Source: Myxococcota bacterium
Lineage (GTDB): Bacteria > Myxococcota_A > UBA9042 > DTJE01
NCBI GenBank assembly: GCA_017994695.1
Contig: JAGOKF010000016.1
Span: 1 to 60,173 of the forward strand
Length of the DNA stretch: 60,173 nt
Direction of reading: 5' to 3'
Each line of letters begins with the position of its first letter. The first letter of the stretch is position 1. Below, piece after piece: positions 44,264 through 52,795 of this stretch. The notes under the pieces were generated by a model that saw nothing but the letters and a program-made list of their open reading frames with translations, was not told the DNA's origin and did no database searches. A program made the translations under genes and the position numbers.

Positions 44264-45739
44264 TCACCGGCGGCAGACGACCCGGTTTCGCCCCTCGGCC
44301 TTGGCCCGGTACAGAGCCTCGTCCGCCTGCCCGACCAGGTCCTCGGCGCGGCGCATCCCCGGTTTCAGTGTCGTGACGCCGATGGAGACCGTCACGGTCA
44401 GAGGCCCGGCGGGAAGGGGCAGGTGGACGCCCTCGCAGCCCCTCCGGATCCGCTCGGCGACCTGGCGGGCCCCTTCGAGATTCGTGTGGGGCAGCACCAC
44501 GGCGAACTCCTCCCCTCCGTACCGCCCGGCCACGTCCGATTCCCGGAGGGTGGCCCGCACGGTGTCCGCGATCATCCGGAGCACCCGGTCCCCCACCGGG
44601 TGGCCATGGCGGTCGTTGACCGCCTTGAAATGGTCCGCGTCGATCATCAGCACCGCCAGGGGCACCTGGTGCCGGACCGCAAAGGCTGTCCACTCCGACA
44701 GGAGGCTCATCAGGGCCTTCCGGTTGTAGAGGCCCGTGAGCCCATCCCGGAGGGCGTCCAGGGCCACCTGGTCCCGGAGGCGGAACTGCCGGACCAGCAG
44801 GGCCGCGACGTCGCACAGCGTCCGGACGCCGTGCATCGCCCCCACCCGCCGGAATCCGCCCCGGGCCAGCACCAGGGCCCCAAGGGGATCCGGCGACCCG
44901 ACGGGCATCACCATCAGGGCGTCTCCGGCGTCCAGGTCCAGGTCCCGCGGCCCCCCGAGCACCGATCCGTCCCGGGTCCCCGATCGGGTCAGGCTCGTGG
45001 GCACCACGGTCCCGGACCGGAGGGCGACCCCCACCAGCCCCCGGTCCACCGGGAAACGCACTCCCGACAGAGCCTCGGCGTCGGCCCCGAAGACCGCCCG
45101 GACGGTCCCCTCCTCGTCGGAGGGCCCGGCGGTGCAGACCAGGGCCAGGGACGAACCCGTCAAATGGGCGGCGGATTCGGCCAGCAGGCGCAGGCAGGTC
45201 TCCTCGGACTGGGCCGCGAGGAGCGCCCGGGCCCCCTCCACCGCCTTCCCGAGCCCCTCGGCGACCCGCCGCGATTCCCGGAGTTCCCTCGCCTGGGCCC
45301 GGAGGCCCACCAGGCCCCGGGCCCCTTCGATCAGGGCCTCCAGGTCCCGGTCCGCCAGGGGGCTCTCCCGGCGATCGGCCCAGAAGAGGCTGCCCTCGAC
45401 GGGGACCGCCGCCGCTCCCGCCAGCATCAGCGGCCGGGTGGAGCCGGGAACCCGCAGGGCCCTGGGCGGGTTCGGATCGAGTCGGAGGGCCCTCTTCTGG
45501 GCCACGGCGGCCGCGGCGACACCCAGGTCCCCGGTGGTCTCCCCCTCGGGCGGCTCCCCGGGACGGGGTTCCCCGTCCCGGGCGACCAGGCGCCAGCGCC
45601 CCGCTCCCGCCTCCTCCCACCAGGCCAGCGAGGAGAGGCCGAGGGCCTTGCGGATCGCCGCCAGCAGGGACCTGGCGATCCCGTCGGGGTTGTCGTCTTC
45701 CCCCACTTCCACCCCGTCCGTTCCGCGGTCTGCGGCCAT
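44264..45739 (-). CDS. Diguanylate cyclase with two GAF-like domains
   Basis: The 491-residue protein has two sensor regions that look like GAF domains (about 15-150 and 165-320) and a C-terminal GGDEF domain. The active site is RYGGEEF, and RESD five residues upstream is a canonical inhibitory I-site, so it should make cyclic di-GMP with product feedback. There is no membrane span. ATG 45739 is used, but TATAATG overlaps it on this strand; if that were a -10 box the start would lie downstream. An in-frame ATG at 45823 is another option. Confidence 0.93.
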   Translation of the reverse strand: MAADRGTDGVEVGEDDNPDGIARSLLAAIRKALGLSSLAWWEEAGAGRWRLVARDGEPRPGEPPEGETTGDLGVAAAAVAQKRALRLDPNPPRALRVPGSTRPLMLAGAAAVPVEGSLFWADRRESPLADRDLEALIEGARGLVGLRAQARELRESRRVAEGLGKAVEGARALLAAQSEETCLRLLAESAAHLTGSSLALVCTAGPSDEEGTVRAVFGADAEALSGVRFPVDRGLVGVALRSGTVVPTSLTRSGTRDGSVLGGPRDLDLDAGDALMVMPVGSPDPLGALVLARGGFRRVGAMHGVRTLCDVAALLVRQFRLRDQVALDALRDGLTGLYNRKALMSLLSEWTAFAVRHQVPLAVLMIDADHFKAVNDRHGHPVGDRVLRMIADTVRATLRESDVAGRYGGEEFAVVLPHTNLEGARQVAERIRRGCEGVHLPLPAGPLTVTVSIGVTTLKPGMRRAEDLVGQADEALYRAKAEGRNRVVCRR

Positions 45740-45787
45740 TATAGCGGGTTCCTGAAGCGCCGAGGCCGGTGCCGATGCCCTGACGCT

Positions 45788-45817
45788 TTGACTCCCGGCC
45801 GCCCGCGGAGGAAGATT
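45788..45817 (+). promoter_or_regulatory. Weak candidate promoter for the beta-barrel protein gene
   Basis: TTGACT (45788-45793), an 18-base spacer, then AAGATT (45812-45817). The -10 matches the consensus at three positions only. Confidence 0.3.
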
Positions 45818-45846
45818 GGTCAACTCCAGGCCGGAGCCCAGAGGTC

Positions 45847-47184
45847 ATGGACACCGGGACTCGACCTTCCATCTGGTTCCTCTCGTGGGGGCTGCTGGCG
45901 GCCCTGGCCATCCCGCCGGTCCCCCTCCGGGCGGCGGAGCCCACCTCGGTGCTGTCCTCCGGCGATCCCGGCGACCCCTTCGACGGGATGCTGACGGTCC
46001 GGTACGGCTGGGACACGCGCCGGGGCAGGGTGAGCCGGGAATTCCTGTGCACCCCGGGACTGCCGGGGTGCCCCGGGTCCCCGGCCCTGGTGTACCGGTC
46101 GGAACTGGCCACGGATCGCACCCGCCACCGGATGGACATCGACCTCCGCCTGGGCCTGTGGCACGACCTGGAACTCTTCGTCTCCCTGCCGCTGGTGCTG
46201 GGCGATCGGACCGACGTCTCCTACGCCCCGGGCGTGACGCCCCTGAACTCCACGGTCGATCCGGCCTCGGGGATGTCGCTGCTGAAGGCCGGCACTCCGG
46301 GACACGCCCGGAGCGGTTTCGGGGACATGACGCTGGGGATCCGCTATGCGCCCCTCTGCCAGTGGAGGCACCCGGAACAGCCCAACCTGGCCCTCTCCCT
46401 GGCCTGGACCGCGCCGACGGGACGCCTGAAGACCGCCGACAACGGCCAGGTGGGCATGGGCCTCCACGGCCTGCGCCTGGACATCGCGGGCAGCCGGCGC
46501 TTCGGGTTCGTCGAGCCCTACCTGGGACTCTTCGGACAGGTCTGGATCCCCGGGAGCAGCACGCTGTTCCGGAACTGGAACCCCGCCACCCAGGAACGGG
46601 TGGCGCCGGGGCCCTCGGGGGGCCTGTCGGCCGGAACCGAGTGGTTCCCCTGGATCCGGGTCCGGGAGGATGGACGGCCCGAGCGGTTCGTCGCCATCGA
46701 CGTGGGACTTGAGGCCGCCTATCACTTCGCCGGGAGGGAGCAGACGGACCTCTTCGAGGCCCTCGGGACCTCCCCCTGCCGGTCGAACCCGGCCTGCGTC
46801 TCGTCGCTGGCCGCCAAGCCCCTGATGGCCTACGACCGGACGCTGGACGGCAAGGCCCAGGCGATTTCCTTCATGGACGGGGTCACCGACGTGAGCCCCT
46901 ACGGAACGGTGGGCGTCCACCTGGGGGTCACCGCCCAGCCGATCCGCCATGTCGCCCTGTCCCTGTCCTTCCGGTACGACCGGGAAACCTCCCACTTCCT
47001 GACCTGGGCCAACACGGGGGTCAACAGCGACGCGAACAACCGCACCATCGAACTGTCGAACAACCAGGGCGTCAACGAGTACAACCCCGTGTATAACGGC
47101 GACGTGGACGAGCCCGGACGCCGCCTGCGATCCGACGGCGTGGACGTCTTCCAGGTGATCCTGGCGATCTCGGGAAGGATCTGA
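45847..47184 (+). CDS. Outer-membrane beta-barrel protein of unknown function
   Basis: The 445-residue protein has a signal peptide (about 1-30, ending PLRAAE) and a long series of amphipathic beta strands (for example HRMDIDLRLGLWHDLELFVSLPLVLG, split by short turns). It resembles DUF3187/transporter-type barrels with SDLTLGIRY-like strand pairs; here GFGDMTLGIRY. A Cys pair (PCRSNPAC) lies in a probable loop. The last residues are a strand ending in Ile rather than Phe. ATG 45847 follows AGAGGT. Function unknown; transport or sensing at the outer membrane is likely. Confidence 0.82.
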   Translation: MDTGTRPSIWFLSWGLLAALAIPPVPLRAAEPTSVLSSGDPGDPFDGMLTVRYGWDTRRGRVSREFLCTPGLPGCPGSPALVYRSELATDRTRHRMDIDLRLGLWHDLELFVSLPLVLGDRTDVSYAPGVTPLNSTVDPASGMSLLKAGTPGHARSGFGDMTLGIRYAPLCQWRHPEQPNLALSLAWTAPTGRLKTADNGQVGMGLHGLRLDIAGSRRFGFVEPYLGLFGQVWIPGSSTLFRNWNPATQERVAPGPSGGLSAGTEWFPWIRVREDGRPERFVAIDVGLEAAYHFAGREQTDLFEALGTSPCRSNPACVSSLAAKPLMAYDRTLDGKAQAISFMDGVTDVSPYGTVGVHLGVTAQPIRHVALSLSFRYDRETSHFLTWANTGVNSDANNRTIELSNNQGVNEYNPVYNGDVDEPGRRLRSDGVDVFQVILAISGRI

Positions 47185-47192
47185 CCCGCCGA

Positions 47193-47681
47193 TCAGGCCC
47201 CGGGACGCGGGAAGCGCTCCCGGAGGCGCCGGGCCACTCCCGGGGGCACGAACTGCTCGACGCTGCCGCCGAAGCAGGCCACCTCCTTCACGGCCGTGCT
47301 GCTGATGAAGAATTCCTCGGACCCCGCGACCAGGAAGACCGTCTCCACCCCCGATCGCAGCTGCCGGTTCATGTGGGCCATCTGGAACTCGAACTCGTAG
47401 TCCGACACGGCCCGGACTCCCCGGATGACCACCCGGGCCGGGATGCGGTCCAGGTAGTCCACCAGCAGTCCCTCGAAGGAATCCACGGTGACCCCGGGAA
47501 TCCCCTCCAGGGCCTCCTGCAGCATCTCGACCCGCTCCTGCGGGGTGAACAGGCTGGCCTTCCGGACGTTGCTGGCGACCGCCACGACGACCCGGCCGAA
47601 GATGCGGGCCGCCCTCTTCACGATGTCCACGTGGCCATTGGTCACCGGATCGAAGGAACCGGGATAGACGACCTCGGTCAT
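47193..47681 (-). CDS. coaD: Phosphopantetheine adenylyltransferase
   Basis: CoaD transfers AMP from ATP to 4'-phosphopantetheine in CoA synthesis. The 162-residue protein has YPGSFDPVTNGHVDIV with the TxGH-type nucleotide site (TNGH), RGVRAVSDYEFEFQMAHMN and FISSTAVKEVA. The length is standard. It overlaps rsmD by ATGA, a pairing found in many bacteria. It ends eight bases from the convergent beta-barrel gene. Confidence 0.97.
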   Translation of the reverse strand: MTEVVYPGSFDPVTNGHVDIVKRAARIFGRVVVAVASNVRKASLFTPQERVEMLQEALEGIPGVTVDSFEGLLVDYLDRIPARVVIRGVRAVSDYEFEFQMAHMNRQLRSGVETVFLVAGSEEFFISSTAVKEVACFGGSVEQFVPPGVARRLRERFPRPGA

Positions 47682-48247
47682 CCGGACGCCTCCTGGCAGC
47701 GGAAATAGGAAACCCGGGTATCGCCGTACTGGCGTTCCCGATCCTTCCGGAGGGCCCCGTAGACCGGGGAGACGTCCAGGCGGCGGGAGTGCTCGACCAC
47801 CACGAAGGCCCCGGGAGCCGCCAGTCCCGGGGCCAGGGACAGCGACAGCAGGGTCTCGTCGTAGAAGCCGCCCTCCCAGGGAGGGTCCAGGAAGATCAGG
47901 TCGAAGGACTCGCCGCGCTGGTGCAGGCGGGAGATGGCCTGGAGGGCCGGGAGGTGGAGGACCTGGTCCGGGTCCATGCGGAGGCCCAGGCGGCGGGCGT
48001 TCTCCCGGAGGGCGTCCAGGGCCCGGGAGTCCGCATCGACGAAGACCGCCCGGGCGGCGCCCCGGGAGAGGGCCTCGAGGCCCAGGGCCCCGGACCCGGC
48101 AAAGAGGTCCAGCACCCGGGACCCCTCGACCCGCGACTGGAGGACGTCGAAGATCGCCTCCCGGACCCGCTCCAGGGTCGGGCGGATACCCCGTCCCCGA
48201 GGAGCGACGAGGCGGCGTCCCCCGAAGCGGCCAGAGACGATTCGCAT
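47678..48247 (-). CDS. rsmD: 16S rRNA (guanine-966 N2)-methyltransferase
   Basis: The 189-residue protein starts MRIVSGRFGGRRL, then RPTLERVREAIFDVL, and the SAM motif VLDLFAGSGALGLEALSRG. The catalytic motif is DPPW in FLDPPWEGG, where RsmD proteins more often have DPPY or DPPF. It modifies G966 of 16S rRNA in the small subunit. It is co-translated with coaD (ATGA). Confidence 0.95.
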   Translation of the reverse strand: MRIVSGRFGGRRLVAPRGRGIRPTLERVREAIFDVLQSRVEGSRVLDLFAGSGALGLEALSRGAARAVFVDADSRALDALRENARRLGLRMDPDQVLHLPALQAISRLHQRGESFDLIFLDPPWEGGFYDETLLSLSLAPGLAAPGAFVVVEHSRRLDVSPVYGALRKDRERQYGDTRVSYFRCQEASG

Positions 48248-48264
48248 GCGCTCCCCCGGGCGGG

Positions 48265-49695
48265 TCAGGATCCGGCCTCGATCAGGATGCGATACCGCTC
48301 GAGGATGGGCAGGTCGCCCCCTCGCCGCCGGATGTCCTCCAGCAGGGTCGAGGCCTCCTCGTAGAGCCCGGCGTCCACCAGGAACTCCAGGTTCTGGACG
48401 TCATCCTGCAACTCCGGCGGGACCGAGGCCAGGTCCATCCCGTCCCCGGGGCCCCGCAGGAAGGGCGCCACCGGTTCCACGACCGTCGCCTGGTCCAGGG
48501 AATCCATGCCCACCGACGCCGAGTCCTCCCGGACCACCAGGGGGACCGATCCGGCCTCCGCGCCGGTCCGGGAGGCCTGGACGGTCAGGGCGGGGCGCGG
48601 GGGCGCCGCGACGGGCGGAGGCTCCACCGCCTCCTCGAGGACCTCGATCGTCGAGATCTCGGGATTGGTGTCCTCGGTCACCTCGTCGATGGGAATCTCC
48701 TCGTCCAGGCGGACCTTTTCGGCTTCCAGGATCTCCCCCCGGGATTCCCCGTGGCCGTCCAGCACCAGTTCCTGTCCCAGGGGGACGGCGGGCACCGGGA
48801 CGTATTGCAGCGCGGCGGTCGCCGACTGGTCCTGGGGATTCAGCCGGAGGACCCGCTGGAAGACCTCGTCCCGGTCCCGGATCAGCCCCGTGCGGTCGTA
48901 TTCCCTGGCCAGGGCCTTCAGCACCGCCGCCGCTTTCTGGGGCTGCCCCAGGAACTCGAAGACGCCGGCCAGCAGGTCCAGGACCTCGGGGTCCGTCGGG
49001 CGGAGGCGATAGCAGACCTGGAGACGGGTCAGAGCCTTCAGGGCGTCCTTCTGGGCGATGTAGCGCTGGGCCAGGGCCTTGCAGATCTCGAAGTCGTCCG
49101 GCTGGTGGTAGAGGAGCCTCTCGGCCACCAGGATCGCCTCCTCTTCCAGTCCCGCCCGGATCAGAATGTCGTAGGCCGCCCGGAACTCGTGCACCGCCTC
49201 CTCGATCATCCCCTCCCGGCTGAACTCCTCCCCCAGTTCGATGCGCAGCCGGGCGTTGTCCGGGTCCAGTTCCAGCATCTTCTGGGCGGTCCGCAGCCGC
49301 TCCAGCGTCTGCCCCTGGCGGCCCAGCAGGGCGATCGCCTCCCGGTACTGGGCCACGGCCTCGGCCGTCAGCCCGATCTGCTGGTAGAGACCCGCCAGCG
49401 CCAGGTAGACCGACACGTCCTCCGGTTTCAGCCGCTGGACCTGCTTGTAGACCGCCACCGCCTTCAGCAGGAAGCCCTGGCCCGCGTAGAACCGGGCCAC
49501 CTCCAGGAACACCGCCGTGGACCGGTCCCGGTCCCCCAGGCGGAAGAGCAGGTCGGCCACCTTCAGCTTGGTCCGGATGTCCGAGGGGTCGTCCCGGAGG
49601 ACCCGCTCATACTCCCGGATGGCCTTCTTCAGGTTCCCCTTCGCCAGGTACTTGTGGGCCGCCGCGATGGCCTTCGTTCGATTGACCGTGCTCAA
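48265..49695 (-). CDS. Tetratricopeptide-repeat protein
   Basis: The 476-residue protein has about eight TPR units in residues 1-300 (for example KYLAKGNLKKAIREYERVLR and AVAVYKQVQRLKPEDVSVYL). An acidic, Pro-rich linker follows (about 310-410), then a short C-terminal helical piece. The start is TTG 49695, five bases after GAGGT. Very similar layouts occur in Myxococcota genomes, but I cannot name a function. It likely scaffolds a complex in the cytoplasm, as there is no signal peptide. It is co-transcribed with the small basic protein 12 bases upstream. Confidence 0.88.
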   Translation of the reverse strand: MSTVNRTKAIAAAHKYLAKGNLKKAIREYERVLRDDPSDIRTKLKVADLLFRLGDRDRSTAVFLEVARFYAGQGFLLKAVAVYKQVQRLKPEDVSVYLALAGLYQQIGLTAEAVAQYREAIALLGRQGQTLERLRTAQKMLELDPDNARLRIELGEEFSREGMIEEAVHEFRAAYDILIRAGLEEEAILVAERLLYHQPDDFEICKALAQRYIAQKDALKALTRLQVCYRLRPTDPEVLDLLAGVFEFLGQPQKAAAVLKALAREYDRTGLIRDRDEVFQRVLRLNPQDQSATAALQYVPVPAVPLGQELVLDGHGESRGEILEAEKVRLDEEIPIDEVTEDTNPEISTIEVLEEAVEPPPVAAPPRPALTVQASRTGAEAGSVPLVVREDSASVGMDSLDQATVVEPVAPFLRGPGDGMDLASVPPELQDDVQNLEFLVDAGLYEEASTLLEDIRRRGGDLPILERYRILIEAGS

Positions 49696-49707
49696 GGCCG
49701 ACCTCGC

Positions 49708-49929
49708 TCATGCCTCCCGGGCCGCCCGGCGTCGCCGGACGCGGCGCAGGAGGCGCTTCAGCGTCCTCACCCGGGCCTCGCGCCGCACCTCCCGGGCACG
49801 GGAATCCCACAGTTCCCGCAGTTCCTGCGGAAGCCGCCCCTCCCGTTCCAGCATCTCCATCATCGACCGGGCCTTGGTCAGGTATCCCTGGACGATGTGA
49901 ATCCGCACCAGGGTGGGCGTGGGTCGCAT
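49708..49929 (-). CDS. Small basic protein of unknown function
   Basis: The 73-residue protein opens with a short segment MRPTPTLVRIHIVQGYLTK, then a helix MMEMLEREGRLPQELRELW, and ends in a very Arg-rich stretch (about 16 Arg in 30 residues). The first part resembles a single TPR-like hairpin. The basic tail could bind nucleic acid. It shares an operon with the TPR gene downstream and is preceded by a good promoter at 49962-49990, which supports it being a real gene. Confidence 0.65.
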   Translation of the reverse strand: MRPTPTLVRIHIVQGYLTKARSMMEMLEREGRLPQELRELWDSRAREVRREARVRTLKRLLRRVRRRRAAREA

Positions 49930-49961
49930 CCGACCGGTTCCCCCGGGGCTCCTCCCGGGCT

Positions 49962-49990
49962 GTTATGGCCGAGATTGATCCGTCCGTCAA
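49962..49990 (-). promoter_or_regulatory. Sigma-70-type promoter for the small protein/TPR operon
   Basis: On the minus strand: TTGACG (49990-49985), a 17-base spacer, then CATAAC (49967-49962). The leader to the ATG at 49929 is about 25 bases. The region is shared with the divergent hemE gene. Confidence 0.5.
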
Positions 49991-50090
49991 GGTTCGGAAC
50001 CCCCGGTCCGTCGGGCCTTCCCCCGGCGAACGCTGGGACCTTCGGGCGTTTTGTGCTACAGGAACGGGCCCTCGGGGCTGGAGGACCACC

Positions 50091-51113
50091 ATGCGACTGA
50101 TCGATGCCTGCCGGGGACGGCCCGTGGACACCACGCCGGTCTGGGTGATGCGCCAGGCCGGACGCTACCTCCCCGAGTACCGGGAACTGCGCCGGGGTCT
50201 GGACTTCCTGGACTTCTGCAAGCGTCCGGACCTCCTGCTGGAGGCGGCCCTCCAGCCCCTCCGGCGATACGACCTGGACGCGGCGATCCTCTTCTCCGAC
50301 ATCCTGCTGCCCCTGGAACCGATGGGCATCGCGGTGCATTTCCACCCCGAGCCCCGGATCCCCGATCCGATTCGGGCTCCGGCGGACCTGGCCCGGATCC
50401 GGGACCTGCGGGCCGACCGGGACCTTCCCTTCGTGATGCAGGCCGTGGCCGACCTCCGGGCGGCCCTGCCGCGGGACAAGGCCCTCTTCGGCTTCTGCGG
50501 CGCCCCCCTGACCCTGGCCCTCTACCTCGTGGAGGGCGGCGGTTCCCGGGACTTCCTGCAGGCCAAGGCCCTGATGTTCCGCGAACCGGACCTCTTCCGG
50601 CGCCTGCTGGACCTGCTGGCCGACGCGATGGGCGAGTACCTGGCCGCACAGGTCCATGCCGGCGCCGATGTCGTGCAGGTGTTCGACTCCTGGGCCGGGG
50701 TGCTGACCCCGCAAGACTACGAGGCCTTCGCCCTCCCCGCGGCCCGGCGGCTGATCGCCCGGGCCCGGTCCGCCGGGGCCCCGGTGGTCTATTTCGTCAA
50801 CGGGGTCGCGCCGCTGGTCGAGGCCGCCGCCACCGCCGGCGCCGACGTGCTGGGGGTGGATCACCGGGTCCGGCTGAGCGACGTCGTGGGGCGCCTGGGA
50901 CCGGGGGCCGTGGTCCAGGGGAACCTGGACCCGGCGGTGCTGCTGGGCCCCCCGGAGACGATCCGGGAGCGGGCGGCCGCCGTCGTGGAGGAGGGACGGG
51001 CCGCCGCGGGACACGTCTTCAACCTGGGTCACGGGATCACCCGGGAGACCCCCCCGGAGAACGTGGCCGTGCTGGTCGAGGCGGTGCACCAGGCCGGCCA
51101 GCGGAGGGACTGA
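50091..51113 (+). CDS. hemE: Uroporphyrinogen decarboxylase
   Basis: HemE decarboxylates uroporphyrinogen III to coproporphyrinogen III in heme synthesis. The 340-residue protein has the N-terminal signature WVMRQAGRYLPEYR, the catalytic Asp in AILFSDILLP, and GFCGAPLTLA and FNLGHGI near the end. ATG 50091 follows GGAGG. It is followed after four bases by hemH. No hemN, hemG or hemY lies next to it, although those steps act between the two enzymes. Confidence 0.97.
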   Translation: MRLIDACRGRPVDTTPVWVMRQAGRYLPEYRELRRGLDFLDFCKRPDLLLEAALQPLRRYDLDAAILFSDILLPLEPMGIAVHFHPEPRIPDPIRAPADLARIRDLRADRDLPFVMQAVADLRAALPRDKALFGFCGAPLTLALYLVEGGGSRDFLQAKALMFREPDLFRRLLDLLADAMGEYLAAQVHAGADVVQVFDSWAGVLTPQDYEAFALPAARRLIARARSAGAPVVYFVNGVAPLVEAAATAGADVLGVDHRVRLSDVVGRLGPGAVVQGNLDPAVLLGPPETIRERAAAVVEEGRAAAGHVFNLGHGITRETPPENVAVLVEAVHQAGQRRD

Positions 51114-51117
51114 CCCG

Positions 51118-52095
51118 GTGGAACGGACCCTCGCGGTGCTGCTCCAGATGGGGGGGCCCTCGTCCCTGGCCGAGGTGCAGCCCTTCCTGGAACACCTCCT
51201 GTCGGACCCGGCGATCCTCCGGGTGCCGCGCCTCCTGCGGCTGCCTCTGGCCCGGTGGATCGCCCGTCGGCGGGCCCCTTCGGTCCGGGAAATCTATCGG
51301 AGCCTTGGAGGGGGCTCCCCCATCGGGGCGATCACCGAGGCCCAGGCCCGGGGTCTGCGGCAGGAACTGGTACGGCGCGGGCTGGACCTCCAGGTCCGGG
51401 TCGCGATGCGCTACGTGCCGCCCCGGGCCGAGGACGGGATCCGCGACGCGGTCGCCGCCGGGGTCCGGCGCCTCGTGCTGCTTCCCCTCTACCCCCAGTT
51501 CTCGACCACCACGACGGGGTCCTCCCTGGCGGAGTTCCGTGCGGCGGCATCACGCCTCGGCCTCGACGCCGAGATCCGGGAGGTGGAGGACTACCCCGAT
51601 CATCCGCTCTACGTGCAGGCCCTGGCCGACCAGGTCCGGCGGACCCTCGACGAGGTGCCCCCGGACCTGCGGGATCGCACCCGCATCCTGTGGTCGGCCC
51701 ACGGTCTCCCGGAGCGCTACGTCCGGGCCGGGGACCCCTATCCCCGGCGGGTCGAGCGGACCGTCGCCGCGGTGGAGGCGCTGCTGGCGGGATCCGGACC
51801 GATCCCCCCAGGCCGCATCTGCTGGCAGAGCCGGGTGGGACCGGTCCGGTGGCTCCGTCCGTCCACGGAGGAAACGGTCCTCGAGGAGGGCCGGCAGGGC
51901 ACCCGGGCCCTGGTCGTCGTCCCCGTCTCCTTCGTCAGCGATCACCTGGAGACCCTGTACGAACTGGACGTGCTGGTCCGGGGGATCGCGGCCCGGGCCG
52001 GCATCGTCGGCTTCCACCGCGTGCCGGCCCTGAACGACCATCCCCTCTTCCTGCAGGCCCTGGCGGACCTGGTCCAGGAAGCGGTGACCCGGTAG
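51118..52095 (+). CDS. hemH: Ferrochelatase
   Basis: The 325-residue protein has VLLQMGGPSS at the N-terminus, LPLYPQFSTTT, the catalytic His195 in WSAHGLPE and Glu278 in FVSDHLETLYELD. It inserts ferrous iron into a porphyrin; whether protoporphyrin or coproporphyrin cannot be told. The usual LLNLGGP reads LLQMGGP. GTG 51118 is the start, with GGAGGG before it inside the hemE end. The gene ends 46 bases from the convergent slyD. Confidence 0.95.
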   Translation: MERTLAVLLQMGGPSSLAEVQPFLEHLLSDPAILRVPRLLRLPLARWIARRRAPSVREIYRSLGGGSPIGAITEAQARGLRQELVRRGLDLQVRVAMRYVPPRAEDGIRDAVAAGVRRLVLLPLYPQFSTTTTGSSLAEFRAAASRLGLDAEIREVEDYPDHPLYVQALADQVRRTLDEVPPDLRDRTRILWSAHGLPERYVRAGDPYPRRVERTVAAVEALLAGSGPIPPGRICWQSRVGPVRWLRPSTEETVLEEGRQGTRALVVVPVSFVSDHLETLYELDVLVRGIAARAGIVGFHRVPALNDHPLFLQALADLVQEAVTR

Positions 52096-52141
52096 GATCG
52101 GACTCCCGGAACCATCCGGGCGCGTCACCGGATGCCGGCGG

Positions 52142-52624
52142 TCACTGGCAGCCGCAGGCGCAGGAATCGTCGTGGTCGTGGAGGTCGCAGTCCTCGGCGG
52201 CATGCTCCTCGACCCGGAGGCAGGACACCTCGAAGTCCAGGGGCTGCCCGGCCAGGGGGTGGTTGAAGTCGCACCGCACCGACTCCCCGTCGGCCTCCAG
52301 CACCTGGAGCATCCCGTCGCCCTGTTCCGTTTCGAAGGAGATCGTGGCCCCGGGCTTCAGGTCCATGTCCGGCGGGAACATCTCCCGGGGCAGGTCCTGC
52401 ACCAGCCCCTCGTCCCGCACCCCGAAGCCCTTTTCCGGGGGAACCGTGAACCGGAGGGTCTCCCCGGCCGCCATGTTCTGGACGGCCTCCTCGAAGCCCT
52501 CGGGGACCTGGCCCGCGTCCAGGTGCAGCACCATCGGCTCTCCAGGCTCGCTGCGGTCCATCACCTGCCCTGCGGGATCCCGGAGGATGTAGTCCAGCGT
52601 CAAGACCTTGTGGGGAACGGACAT
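52142..52624 (-). CDS. slyD: FKBP-type peptidyl-prolyl isomerase, SlyD-like
   Basis: The 160-residue protein has the FKBP part (MSVPHKVLTLDYILRD, GEPMVLHLDAGQVPEGFEEA) and the insert-in-flap region (KGFGVRDEGLVQDLPREMF to FNHPLAGQPLDFEV). A His/Asp/Cys-rich metal-binding tail follows (CDLHDHDDSCACGCQ), typical of SlyD, which also helps nickel-enzyme assembly. ATG 52624 is preferred because GGAGAG precedes it and it opens the first strand; in-frame ATG 52687 would add 21 residues. No nickel enzyme is encoded in the window. Confidence 0.94.
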   Translation of the reverse strand: MSVPHKVLTLDYILRDPAGQVMDRSEPGEPMVLHLDAGQVPEGFEEAVQNMAAGETLRFTVPPEKGFGVRDEGLVQDLPREMFPPDMDLKPGATISFETEQGDGMLQVLEADGESVRCDFNHPLAGQPLDFEVSCLRVEEHAAEDCDLHDHDDSCACGCQ

Positions 52625-52708
52625 CGGGCTCTCCATCAAGAAGGATGCGTCTGCCGGGACCCCTGCCGCCCCGCCGGAGCGAGCCATCCCGGGCGATCGC
52701 CAGCGGCA

Positions 52709-52737
52709 TTCCTACCGGATTCCCGCCGCCCTGGCAA
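52709..52737 (-). promoter_or_regulatory. Candidate promoter for slyD
   Basis: On the minus strand: TTGCCA (52737-52732), a 17-base spacer, then TAGGAA (52714-52709). The leader to ATG 52624 is about 78 bases. An AT-rich island (52750-52795) lies between this and the aroB end. Confidence 0.35.
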
Positions 52738-52795
52738 GCACCCCCGGGGACAGTCACCTTTTTGCAAGGTCCAACCTCTTGGTTTTGTTCCTGTT

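Noticed and set aside
52105-52120. CCCGG-loop-CCGGG hairpin between convergent hemH and slyD
   Set aside because: Five-base stem, no T tract on either strand; common by chance in DNA this GC-rich.
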